Source: Mangifera indica (taxonomy: Eukaryota > Streptophyta > Magnoliopsida > Sapindales > Anacardiaceae). Taken from it: a DNA stretch of 64,000 nt. Of this stretch, positions 1-12,800 are shown in pieces. The notes under the pieces were generated by a model. It was not told where the DNA came from. It saw only the letters and a program-made list of their open reading frames with translations, and did no database searches. The DNA is taken from contig NW_025401102.1 in assembly GCF_011075055.1 (NCBI RefSeq), positions 372,001 through 436,000 on the forward strand, given 5' to 3'. The translations under genes were made by a program, and so were the position numbers. Position 1 is the stretch's first letter, and each line of letters opens with the position of its first letter.

Positions 1-661
1 CTTCTAATAAATGAAATCCAAAATATCAAAATGCTACTATTACAAATGTGGTAACACCAAGGAAGAAAAACTTTGAAGTTGGAAATACTAGTAAAAGGAA
101 TTCTGAATATCCTTTGAATTCCAACAAAAGGAACTTTCAAAGAAAGGGTAAAGCTATTGTAAAACAGTGCACTACTAAAAAGTAAGATACTACCAAAGGG
201 CAGGATAAAAGAATGAAAGATTTACAAAAAAAATTTAGCTATATAGAGAAATTTGAAATTCCTAAAAACTTAAAGTTACTAAAGCCAGTAGAGCAATATT
301 AAAAGACATGGATGTTAAATGTCATATAGTTGTAGCTATTGGACAAGGTGAAGTGGAACTTAGGTAGATATTACGAAAACTAGCTAATAGACTAGCTTAG
401 CTTAAAGTAGATAAAATTTATTATGAAGAAGAAAAACTCTTAGGAGGATCTGTTATTTGGAAACAACTACTTTTAAAGTATAGAATAATTAGAGATATAA
501 CTGACTTCAAATGTCTTATCTCAAATTAGTCACTTTAAAAGGATTAATAACACATCTGAAAGGGGAAGACAAAAAAGATCTTCAAGAAGGACTTTTTGTA
601 TTCTTAAATAGACTTATAGAATTACATGTTCCATGGAAGCTTTTTCAAAAATGATTCTATT

Positions 662-960
662 TAGGGCTAGATTCGAATAAGCCTGAAGTGAGCTAACCTC
701 AAGCGAGCTCGAGCTCAAGCTTGCAACTTCAACATTTTCAAGCTTTGGAGTGTTTAGCTCATCAAACTTGATAGCTAAAAATTTTGATACAAAATAATAT
801 CATTTTGACAAATATGTATTAAAATGACATTGTTTTAATAACGAGTTAGTAAAAAGTTCAAGTTTGAATCGAGTTTGAGCCATACTTAAGCTTGAAACCA
901 GTCAAGTTCGAGCTTATTTGAAGCAAGCTTGAGTTCACTTACATGCAAATCGAGTTGATG
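662..960. repeat. Insert rich in GAGCTCGAGCTT-like words, related to the hAT-type MITE
   Basis: The stretch starts with TAGGGCTAGATTCG, close to the TAGGGTTGGATTC terminus of the complete MITE at 24987-25412. It shares that element's GAGCTCGAG/AAGCTTGA-rich style and its 'ATGACATTGTTT' word. No matching right terminus or target duplication was found, so it is probably a truncated copy. Confidence 0.3.
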
Positions 961-1937
961 TAATTGAGATTGAAATATAGGAAGTGATGGTAAACCTCGA
1001 ATTACCAGATACGGTTAAACAAACACTCTATGTATTTGATAGAAGAATTCATATGTTTATTTGTGTGATTACTTCGTTGGTTCAAGAAGATGACAATGTC
1101 CAACCTATACAAATTTAGGAATTTGTTGTCGAACAACCATAGTATAACATAATGGTTCGTAAAGACATCTTAATGGGACAAATGACACTGCAACGACTTT
1201 ATGAACTTAACAAAGTAGATGGATACTGGACAAAGCTACATATAGTAAAGCTACTTATGGTTCAATCCAGGTTAGAAAAACTCTTTAGGAAAAATGAGAT
1301 AGTCCATATCGACAAGGGGATAATATAATAGTTATCTTATCAAAGAAATATGCAAAAGTTCAAGATACTTTGTTTAGGGAAAATCAAGCCCAATTACAAG
1401 ATATAGTTAAAGGTTTTAAACCTTATAATATATATAACTAGGCTCTGATTGAAAATACAAAGGATATACTTTGGCTTGTTATTACTTAAAAGGTTGAAAC
1501 TCAAGCCCAAATTATAGAAGCCTAACCAGTGGAAGAAGGAACCTTTGGAGATTTCATGGACTCATTAGATCAACCCATAGAATAAGCCCAAGAAAAGGAG
1601 ATTTGCTCAACCCAAAAGCAAAAAGAGAAGCACGTGTAAACGCAACGTGTATCAAATATGCAAAAGACAAGTGGAAAGCAAAGATAAGAGATCAACAGAA
1701 GAGATAATGTTGACACTCTGAAGATCAACAATTAATAAAGAACCACTTGGAATTTACTGTTATAAAATATGTAAAATGTGACTGACATATGGGAGATATT
1801 GACCCTAATGTACAGAACATGTAGTTGTAGTTTTGCATTAGTTGGAAACAACCAAGTACCATTATTATTTGCTTTTACTGTTTTAGAATATGTTATCGAT
1901 AGATTCAAGATTGTTTGAAACCCGAAGGTCTTTCTCT

Positions 1938-1948
1938 TCTATAAATAG
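1938..1948 (+). promoter_or_regulatory. TATA box of the decayed element
   Basis: TCTATAAATAG is followed by AAAGACTT and a non-coding leader of roughly 290 bp that reaches the tRNA-Met-like primer site. The spacing suits a reverse-transcribing element promoter. Activity is not implied. Confidence 0.45.
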
Positions 1949-2238
1949 AAAAGACTTAGCTAATGTTTGTAAGAGTGATAAGAATTACGAAAGGAGTGAA
2001 TCTATAAAACTCTGAGCTTGCTCAATCATTAAGTGGCAAGGTGTTTTTATTCAAACTCTTCCTATTTATATTATGGTTATGCATTTAATAATATAAATAG
2101 CTTGTTTTATGTTAGTGAATGTATATCATTAATAAGACTTGAGTAATATGTTATGATCATCTACTAATGATAATCGCTTTTGTGATAAGTAGAATCAATA
2201 ACATATGAAATTTGGTGAAATTTGTGAAGGGATCATTG

Positions 2239-2252
2239 TGGTATTAGAGCCA
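2239..2252 (+). other. Primer-binding-site-like sequence for initiator tRNA-Met
   Basis: TGGTATTAGAGCCA differs at one position from the usual plant Copia/caulimovirid primer site, TGGTATCAGAGC followed by C. It lies 17 bp upstream of the target duplication of the solo LTR. Confidence 0.55.
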
Positions 2253-2273
2253 CAAATCAATTTGGAGATAGAA

Positions 2274-3705
2274 TGTAGGATCGAATGGCCTAAGAGAGGG
2301 GGTGAATTAGGCAATTTTAAAACAATCTTTACCGAATTTGAGAATTAAAGCAATTTATTCAAATCAATGAATATTGCCTATTTTTAATTCAATTTATGAG
2401 AATAACTAAAATATTCCAAATAATCAATACAATCAAAATAACATAACATAAAATATGAGTTTAAGAGAAGAGAAAATCAAACACGCGATGTATAGTGGTT
2501 CGGCTCAACCCGGCCTACGTCCACTCCTCCAAGCTTTCTCTCTTGGAGTATTCCACTAATCTTTGGTTGACCTAAACCTCAACCAAGTTTTTCTTCACAA
2601 CCAAAATAGCTTCCAAGGTGCTATTAACCTTTACAAATGTTGAAACTCAATTTCTCTCACAAGAAATTTTCTAATCTCTCCAAGAGTGAACCTCACTCCT
2701 TTATAGCATGAATTTTAGTACGAAATTAAAATATGATCTGTCTCAAGAGTGTATATGAAAGTTAAAGCTTAATACAACCCAATATAAATGAAATTACAAA
2801 GTGTATAAGCAAGGGTTTTGATTAAAGAAGAGAATTTGCAAGTGAATAGCTCAAATCTAATTTGCTCTGAAATATATGAAAGTTTTTGGTGGCAAAAGTT
2901 CTTTTCGAACGAATTCCATTGGGTTTATATAGGGGGAAATAAGGAAAGTTACCGTTGTGCACAAAGAATAGCCGTTTTAGTTTTCTAGAAAATGCACAAT
3001 TCGATCGACCGGATGTAATTCGGTCAACCGGATGTGACGTGACACTTCCGTGGAGCTTACGTAGCATTAGCCGTTAGAAAATTCAAACCAAAATTTGGTC
3101 GATCGAATTTAATTTGGTTGACCGAATTTTTGGAAGCCAAAATCATGGCTTCTAGATAATTCAGAAGCTGATTCAGTTGGTCAAATTCGGTCGACCAAAT
3201 TTTATTGCAATTTACCCCCTGAATTTTCAAAAATCATAATTTGACCCTTAAAACTTTGAAAAGTGATAATTTAACCCATTTTTGAAAATTCTTTCAAAAC
3301 CAACTTTAAGATATGAAAATGTAGTTCACAAAACTTCATCATTTTAAATGAATTAATAAACTTTAGTGAAAAACTTGGCTTAACCCAATAAGTTTGAAAA
3401 ACGACATTTTAACCCAAAATGTGAAAGATATAAAAATAAGTTTTCAAGTGAGCTATCCCATGCAAATAAATATTCTAATCAAAGTGAATGCTCCAAATTA
3501 CAAATATGTCTACCTAAACTTCAAATCTTCAAGAATTCTTCAATTGACTCTTCTCTTTTATTTCCATCTTGAAACTCCTTCAAGTGTATTAAAACAATTC
3601 TTGCAATCTAAGTTCACACTCAAGTAAAATCATTAATTAATATGCTTAGGGACATATTAATTTGTTATCATCAAAATTAGAGCATAATTACTCCTTGAGT
3701 CAACA
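2274..3705. mobile_element. Solo LTR, 1,432 bp, TSD TAGAA
   Basis: It begins TGTAGGATCG and ends GAGTCAACA, so it has the TG...CA ends of an LTR. Perfect 5-bp duplications flank it: TAGAA at 2269-2273 and TAGAA at 3706-3710. No internal retroelement coding follows, so it is a solo LTR left by recombination. It contains the widespread plant repeat word AGAGGGGGTGAATTAGG near 2293. Between about 3001 and 3205 there are five variants of a near-palindromic word (GGTCGACCGAATT and GGTTGACCGAATT types). Short open frames inside (for example 2822-3067 and 3394-3627) have no recognisable product. It sits inside the older element at 1-2273. Confidence 0.85.
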
Positions 3706-3870
3706 TAGAAAACTATAAAAAAGAATATTGAAAGTAAGTGAAATTTGAATACTAAATCTAAATAATTGAACATTATTTTATTGACATATATACTTAAGAT
3801 ATTTATAGACTAATTTTTTAGACATGTAGTCTAATGGTCATTGAACAATCCTTTGTTTTTATAAAATCAA
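3706..3870. other. Right flank of the older element, no gene
   Basis: It continues the sequence interrupted by the solo LTR, then becomes AT-rich with nothing recognisable before the MULE at 3871. Confidence 0.5.
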
Positions 3871-4747
3871 GGCCAAAAGACTTATTCACACTTTAGATTT
3901 GGTGTATTTCCAAACTCTTATCTGTAAGATTTTAAAAACTAAAACATTTATCTTTCTATTAAAATTTTCTATTATGGTTAATGATAAAATCGTCATTTAA
4001 TAAAAACAATTTTCCCTCACCCAATATTTGAAAAGTTTCCATTTCATTTTAGGTTTATTTATTTTCCCTCTCTAGCCACCATCTTCGACACTAGTGGCTT
4101 CCTCTTCTTTCTTTGCCATTGAAGAACAAAGATTGACAAAGGCCAGAGATTGATGAAAGACGATGAAGAATGAAGGCGAAAAATAGAAGATGAAGAGATT
4201 CATCTTCATCGAATCAGCTCCGAACAACAAGAATTAGCTTTATTTTCTGTCAGTTGGCTTCAGGAGAAGACAAATCACATGATGGAACCTTTGTCTAGAG
4301 TTGATTTGATGGACAACGAATCTAAAAAGCTGATAAAGACGATGGGTTTTGTGTCTTTGTCCGTTTCTTCGACAACACTTGAACGAATTGTCTTTGTCCT
4401 TTTCTTCAACCATTGATGGTGTCTTCCAAGTGGTCAAAATGGGAAGATGGGCGGGGACGTGCCACTTGTTGGCTGAAATGAAGAAGGTGGTCAGGGAATT
4501 GAAAAGCCCTAGAGTAAAATGGTGACTTTTCAAACTTTAGATTAAAAAAAATGTTAAAATTTAAATTAGAGGGGAATGAAATAAAAATTTAGTTTTTTTT
4601 TTAATTTTGTTAAATAACGGTTTTATCATTACCCATAATAGAAAATTTTAATAAAATAGTTGGTGTTTAGGTTTTTGAGTTTTTTCAACTTTAAGGGTAG
4701 GAGTTTAGAAATACACCAAACTTTGGGTGGGAATAACTCTTTTGGGC
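3871..4747. mobile_element. Non-autonomous MULE of the GGCCAAA family, copy A
   Basis: The left end GGCCAAAAGACTTATTC and the reverse complement of the right end (GCCCAAAAGAGTTATTC) start a terminal inverted repeat of about 130 bp. It extends through a shared word, TTAAAATTTTCTATTATGG. Flanks are 9-bp duplications with one mismatch, TAAAATCAA (3862-3870) and TAAAACCAA (4748-4756), the size typical of Mutator-like elements. The interior is richer in GC and purines (GAAGATGAAGA-like) and encodes no transposase. An open frame at 4240-4533 on the minus strand has no recognised product. Copies B (38143) and C (57256) match at the termini. Confidence 0.85.
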
Positions 4748-5520
4748 TAAAACCAAATGCAAAATTAAAGGCAACTACCAACCACTAATCTTAAGATATA
4801 AGTTTGATCTTGTGGATAATATTAGATATATATACTTTATTACATATTAATTGTGATGAAAGAATGTAACATCCTTCATTCATTTATCCTTTATATTCTG
4901 AGTTTAATTGTCCTCGTAAATAATAAGAAAACACTTCCAAGTTTGAGATATTAGAGGAAAAAAAATTCAAAAAATGGAAATTTTATTTATTTTATTAAAA
5001 AGTCTCATAATTTTGGATTTGATCATTTATATAAAATTACTTCATGCAATTTCTTGCTATTAATTTTTTTAGTTAGTAAAACAAAAATCAATTACAAGGT
5101 CTTTAGGTTTGCAGGGAAGAAAGATTACATCGATAATTTATTTTTTATTATTTATATTATTTTATCAATAATAAAAAGTTACAGTAATATTTTATTTCTA
5201 ATGATAATGTAATAGATAATACAAGTGTTAATTTAAGTAGCATATCAAAATATTATTAAGATAATTTTAATTTTATTATAATTATAATTTTATTTATTAA
5301 TTTTTTAAAATTAAAATACTCTCACTTATAATCAATATAATAAATAATATAAAATATATTTTAAAATAATTATATATATATTCAAAATAATATTTTAATT
5401 TCAGCAATAAAATATAATTTAAACCAAACCTAGCTAATGGGATTCATGAAATTTGTGCAACTTGTATATTAATAATTTATTTTATATACAGTTTTCAAAT
5501 CATAATAAATTCCTCAAATA
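4748..5520. repeat. AT-rich intergenic DNA with a dispersed AT repeat
   Basis: No gene is visible. About 5130-5410 matches 41430-41720 in the same orientation: both run from TTATTATTTATATTATTTTA through TTTTATTATAATTATA to TAAAATAATTATATATA. This makes a dispersed ~280-bp AT-rich repeat of unknown class. Confidence 0.5.
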
Positions 5521-5576
5521 GTACGCGTCCGCGTCACTCCTCCTTGAGAATTCCTAACCGTCGATCTAAACATTAA

Positions 5577-6272
<696 letters not shown>

Positions 6273-6820
6273 AATTATTGGTTTCTGTAGCCGAGGTGAA
6301 ATGTTATGTGCTAGTTTTAGTATAAGTAATTACCTTTCATGTAACACTAAGTTCGATTTTAGGTTAATCTCTCTTTTGAAATATGTTGCCTAAGATCTAC
6401 GTCTGTCGTTCATTAGAAATTGTGTATATGTATGTGCTGTGACGCTGAATCTTGAATTGTCTCATTTTCAATTGATATGAAGATTGATTCTGTTGAATTC
6501 CGCTTTGGTTTTTATGATCTAATTCAAATCTTCTTGCCAACAATTACTTGAGGATTTAACTGACTTGTCTTGATATGTAGCTTGAACCCAATCCAATAGG
6601 CAAATCCTTTATATTGTTGGGCCGGGTCTCTTATCGAACTCATTAAGTCCGGTCCAGCAGATCTGTGGGAACCTTGTGCAAGTCGCCTAGGTTCGGAATG
6701 GCGGGAGATTTGTAGTTATTATAAATCTTTATTTTTTCCCTCCAAATTTGTAAACGTTTCGAGGAAGAGCAACTCTCCTAAACAAGTTAAGTGGGAAAAT
6801 AGCACGTGTATTCTGCTAAA
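6273..6820 (+). promoter_or_regulatory. H3.1 3' region and WD40 gene promoter/5'UTR
   Basis: No coding sequence. The left half is the 3' untranslated region of H3.1 copy 1. A perfect CACGTG core (6803-6808) lies 12 bp before the WD40 start codon, probably within the leader, so its regulatory value is doubtful. Confidence 0.4.
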
Positions 6821-9800
6821 ATGGAGAGTTACTTGGTTCCGTACAAGCCTCCTTCTGAAAACCCTAAACAGCTCAATGTGAGGTAAATCATTAAACCTGC
6901 TGCATAATTGGTTGCTGTGTCAGTACTTTTGTTGAAATAGGTGTCTTATTATGAAAGGAATCGATGGAAGAGGAGTTTGATTGAAGTAAGCGGCAGGGTT
7001 GAACCCAAGTATCGCCACGATCTTTCTTCCTTGCTCATGGAGTCGTACTGTGAGGTGTTTGAACTACTAATAACTGCTTCGTTATGTGAGTAAAATGATA
7101 TCATTTTTCAGTGATTCTAAGACAATTTCTTTTATTTTGAAAGATTGGGAAATTTCCGCATATGTATCATACTGATGGACTGCCGTGTCGAACTTATGTA
7201 AGGATTATCTCAACTCAGTTCGGTATTTGATTATTTGCTTGTTTGGTCACTGGGCCTTCTTCATTTTGCGTTGCTTCAAGGCTTGTCATCTTCACGCTAT
7301 TGTGTTGAAGGATCTTCTATACGTACGTGTGTGTTTAGTAGAATTTTTGTTGTTTGACAGATGAGTAGTGTTGGTGTCAGTAATGATGCAGCTGCCTATG
7401 TCGTTGGCTTTCCGAGGAAGTCAGTATTTCAGTTTCTTTATGTTGTTTATTCATGATTCTGGTGAGGATTTTGCTATTCATAAGAGATTAATCATTAAAT
7501 TTTCTTCGTTTCTTTGTTTTTTGAATCAGACAAGGCATCTCTGCAGTGGACTTTGACACAAAAGTGAGTCCAAAAGCCTTTGACTTTTGAATCTTGCTAT
7601 TTTCCCATCAAATTTGTTTAGGAGAAATGCACTTCCTTACTCCCTTTACATTTTTAGCATTGTTCTCCTGCTTGCTATGCTCTCAGTTATGCTTTGATTC
7701 ATGTTTGTGTTTAGAAGCCTGGTCATTTCGCTCTTGCTTTTCTACCTTGGAACTTTTGACAGATATTTGTTATTGTTTCAGGGAGTTTACTTGGCATCAG
7801 TTACAAGATCAGGTTGCCTAACAGTGCACGACTACGAAGCTCTATATTTTCTGACTAATGACACTTTACCATGTAAGATTCTTCCTTTGATCTTTATAAA
7901 TGAGAACTATATTGGCTCTGATCCCAGGTTTACTTGTGCATGTGCTTAAAGATCATGGCTTGATAGCTCCTTATGCTTCAACCAATCTTTTGTTTGTTAC
8001 CCAAATTTAACTCAAATAATTCCCAACATGCAAGTTTTCAAATTTCTCTTGCTTGTATAGTACTGAATATTCATTTTTCACATTTTAAATTCCACATATA
8101 CACTTTAGTAATATATGGTCTGCATACATTCAGTATTACCATGTTTTGTTTTTATGTTTTTTGTGCTCTAATTTAAGTTATCATCTCATTTGGTGTAGGC
8201 CCAATCGATGATGAAATTAAACATGTACTGCACATTTCATTGCATCAACAACTTGATTCTGTTCGATGGAATTTGGCTAATCAAGATGAGGTTTGGATTA
8301 TTATCCATTAATGAGTTCTTATGTGTTAGATAATTGAACTTATATACCACTTTGAGTTGCGATGACACTATGAACAATTTACTCGATGCTGTTCAATGGA
8401 ATTTGGCTAATCAAGATGAGGTTTGGATTATTATCCATTAATGAGTTCTTATGTGTTAGATAATTGAACATATATACCACTTTTAGTTGTGATGATACTA
8501 TGAACAATTTATCAATTAAGCAAAAAGACCAAAAATATTAGTCTAAATTTAGCTTATTCCTACCATTGTTCAGAATTCAGAAATGATTGTGCCTAGTTTT
8601 ACTTAGATAAATGACAAAGTTGTTGAAGCTTGAAGGAAGTTTCCACAAGTAGATGAATATGTATTGGACTTGTACTAGTAGTTAGAATAAAGAGAGAAGA
8701 GTATGCAGATAAACTCATATGATTATTAGTTACATTTTATCTCATAAATAAATTTTATAATGGACAAGTGATTTTCCATCTTTCTCAATCTTTAAATAGA
8801 CATTTTCTCTTGTTCACTTAGTGAGCATCTTCTTCGGTATAAATATGAAACATAAAGGTTTTGCAATTGACATGACTATTAACTGCTTTATGTGTTTGAT
8901 CATGTTTGCACAACATTTTTTTAATTGTCAAAAGATTTTTGATAGGATAGGGGGACACTTGTCCTTATCTTATAGGTCAGATTTTATTATAACAATGGGT
9001 AGTCAGAGTTGTCAAAGAAAAGAAGGAAGAATAATAGGGAGTTTAGGCAATCTTAGGTTTGAGGACAACCTTAAGGCTGATTGCAGGAGGTCTTTGGTGT
9101 CTTGAATGGCTAGAAATTGGAGGCTCCAACTCCTCAATTGTCCAGTTTATTGATGTGAATACCTCTTAATGAATAAAATGTTTTTTGTTTTGTTTAATTG
9201 TTGGTTGTTGGTTGTTTTGGGTGAAAATGTAGTTGGATTCCTAACAAAATGGTAATAGAGCTATGAGATCTGGCAAGGGAGATAGATTGGCATCGGAAAA
9301 TGGTGGAGAAATAAAGAGTTCTTGGAAAAAATGGAAGAATCTGAAATGGCGCTAGGACAGCTAAGGGGGGAGAAGAATAAAATTGAAAAAAATATGAAAC
9401 GGTTGGCAGAGAAAAAATAAATTTGTTCTGGACGGTTGGCAGGGAGGGAGAAAAAAAGAAAAAAAAAATTTTAAAAAATGTGTTCTGGACAACTAATAGA
9501 GGGAAAGAAAGATATTAAAAAACAAAAAATCAAAAATCAAAACAAAAAAAAAAATATAAATATATATGAAAACAATTCAATTTTTCCACATTAAGGACTA
9601 GGTGGTTTTTAAAGGGGTCGGTAATGATATGATAGGAGGACAATTGTCCTTATCTTATAGTTTAGGTTTTTTTAAGGTTTTATTATAAAAATAGGTAGTT
9701 AGGGTTATCAAAGAAAGGAGGGAAGAAAAATTTGGAATTTTGGGCAATGTTAGGGTTGTGAGAAGTCTTATGGCTGATTGTGGAAGGTCTCCAATGCCTT

Positions 9801-12800
9801 AAATGGTTGGAAATGAGACGTCTTGGCTCCTCGAATTGTCTAATTTATCCATATAAATACCCTTTTAATGAATAAAATGTTTTTGGTTTTTCCATTTGTT
9901 GGTTGTTGGCTGTTTTGGTGAAAGTGTGGCTGGATTACTAACAGTATCTTAATCTCTGAAGTTTAATCAAACAAATGAATTAAACATGGTATTTGCAAAG
10001 AGGCAACTGGCATGAAGTTATTGTAATTTAAATGATGCAACGAGAGTTTGAAAACAAGACCACTTTATCAAATTATTTGCTGGCTGTGATAACATCTTAA
10101 GTACTGCTTGACAAAAAGGTTAAATTGTTTAGTAATGTCCCTATAATGATATAGAATCTTGGACAGTGAGCATGGTAATTCACTCATGGTGATTGTTGTT
10201 GAGAAATCTAGTAATCTATTGTCATTTTGGGCTGGCATTTTATTTTAAAATTTTTGTTCAGTTCAGTAGTACGTATCTGTGCGCTTTCTTTATTAATACT
10301 AATAATACTAAATATATCTCTAGTCAGTTCTTAGTTTGTGAATGCATGTACTAGTTGTACCAGTGACTTGCGATATTAGTTTGATGTATTCATTTCCTCT
10401 TGGGCTTTTACACTAAATGGGTTTTAATATTATTAACTCATGCAGGTTGCTTGTGCATCTACTAAAAGTAATGAAGTACGAATATTTGATATTGGTTACA
10501 TCTCATCTGACCCAGTCGAAGTAAGTGTTTCTTTTCACAGTTCTATCTTTTATTTGGTTTACTGCATATTGGCAGTAATAAATTATTTATATATCCACTT
10601 CAATGCTGTCAACTTCTTGTATTTTAATAGCTTACAGCATATGCCTGATCAGTAAAATGATATTTTAATGCATTTTTTCAGTCTTCCAAAAGAATTTTGA
10701 TTTGAAAATAAAGAGTTGGTGTTTTCAAAACTTTTTAATGCAATGAATTGTATTATTCAGACTTTCATTGCTTTATTTAAATATTTTTTAGTTGGTAGTT
10801 TATCCATATTCTGGTACAGCATCCTGATTTGCATGTTTATATTGGTGAATACATTCTCCTTCTTATTCAGGTCTTAAGAACAAGACGTGCTGTCAGTGTT
10901 ATTGGGTCTTATTATCAGAAAGGTGTAGCTGGTATTGCCTTTAGTGCAACTGATGAGTCAAGGTTGGTGAATTAGTGAACTCTTTGACTTATGTGTCTAA
11001 ACCTTGATGCTGTGGTGCGACAAGAATGAAACAAGAGAATCATGAACTTTGAATTGTGCAATTTCAGTTATGATTTATCATTTTAAATCCTTGTTTTATC
11101 CCCATGTAGCCTTTTTTGTTTTCAGTTGAAAGTGATGGCATATAATTAAATTTTCATTTTTCAAGTATTTTTTCCTTTAATATTGAAAAATGGGATTCTA
11201 ATTGTAAATGTAATATTTGCTATGACTTGGGTACCACAAACTGAAAATGAGGTGAGGCGATCAGATATAGCCAAACAAAATTAGCATTCAGCATTTTCCT
11301 TAATTGTTGCTACAACATTTTAGCTTTTACATTACAAAGCTGATTGTGATTATAATGTTGATAATCATACTTTTGTTTCAACTTATTCATTTAAAATTCA
11401 CCGGAGGTTTCATATGTGTAAATTTGTTTTCTTTCTGCTATGGAGATGCAGTGTGTATGAATTAGCTAGTTGCTAATTATTAAATTTGTTTAATGGTCCA
11501 TTTTGATAGGCTACTTGCTTCTGATACGCATGGGATACTTAATATATGGGATAGACGAATGAGTGATCTTCCATGTCTTGAGCTTACAACTAATTCTCGT
11601 TGCACTCTTAATAGCATCCAACTACACTCAGATAATCAGGTTAATAATATACTCAAAACAGTCTTCTATATGCAAGCTTCCATTATGTGTATCCCTGAAA
11701 ATATAAATTTTGCGCTGTTTTATGTGATGAACAGAGAACTACATTGCATACTAGGTATTCATTATACTGCATGTGTGCCCCCTTTTAGACATGCCTGCTA
11801 TAGCAATTATTTTACAAGCTGCAGTTGCTCTTTAATTGAGCATATGCTTATATTATGTTGTGAGGTGGATGGTTTAAACTTGCACTGTTGGTGCTTTCCA
11901 ATTTTCGGCTTGATAATTGGCCATGGAAAGTGTTAGAGGGATAAAGAACTTCACAAGTTATTTGAATGTTGTAGACCAATATATATGCTTTACAATGTTC
12001 CTATCAAAGTATTGATTCTAGCCAGTTTGTTCTAACTGCACTAAATATAAGGAATGGACTGGTGAGTATGTAGTCATTAGAAGTAAAGTGCGCTGTTTTT
12101 TATTTCTTAATCTATCATTCATTTCTTCCGAGGAGAAATTGTTCTAATAAATTCATTTACTTTAGATTGTTTTTGCAGGTGGTAAGAATGGGAATATATA
12201 TATATGGGATCTTCGTGGAGGAAAAGCATCTTCTGCCTTTCAGAATCATAATGAAGTAAGTTTTCAGGCTATATTTTTCAAAATTTGTTTTCTTACTTTG
12301 TCTTGTGATATTGGAGTTTGACTGGAAGCTAAATACCACCAAGTAACCAGTAGGGAGATCCTCATGTCATCATTTGCTCTATTGTTTATTGTGCCAAAAA
12401 AATGTGTTCACACTTCCCACTACTCTAATTTTCTGAATCAAATTGTGTTGTGGTAGCTTTACTTCTTGTGAATGTCCATTTTTTCACGAGATTATTGCAT
12501 TAGAATTTGATTTACAGTTGGTAAAGTCTTACGCAGTTGATAGTGTAGTTGCTTCAGATAATGTCCATCTTCATTTGGTATAGTCTGTTTGATTCTCTAT
12601 TCTAAATTATATCTTTTGTACGTTCTCAGGTAGGTCGTCCACCTCTAACAGCATTGGTGTTAGCTTCAATGCTAAAGAAAATTGGGTCTTTGAAGGTATG
12701 CATATCTGCTCTGATGCTGGATTTGTTGCATATTGTGAATTTTCTATTAATTAAGGATGGCAGTGGTTATTTCAGTGATTTGCTGATTTCAGGCTCCATA

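Larger units (their letters stand above)
1..2273 (+). mobile_element. Decayed reverse-transcribing element (caulimovirid-like or LTR type)
   Basis: AT-rich sequence that reads as broken coding DNA on the plus strand, with many stops and frame changes, up to about 1,700. It is followed by a TATA box (1938-1948) and, some 290 bp further, a stretch resembling a primer-binding site for initiator tRNA-Met (2239-2252). Coding remains, then promoter, then leader with primer site is the order expected near the end of an integrated plant pararetrovirus genome. An LTR ending near 2235 just before the primer site is an alternative reading. I recognised no catalytic motif (no RT box or protease), so the class is inferred from layout only. 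No intact gene remains. A separate fragment is inserted at about 662-960, and the solo LTR at 2274-3705 interrupts the element just after the primer site. The flank resumes at 3706. Confidence 0.4.

Noticed and set aside
8821..9105. 94-codon open frame in intron 7 of the WD40 gene
   Set aside because: Spans the left repeat of the TRIM element and has no recognisable product.
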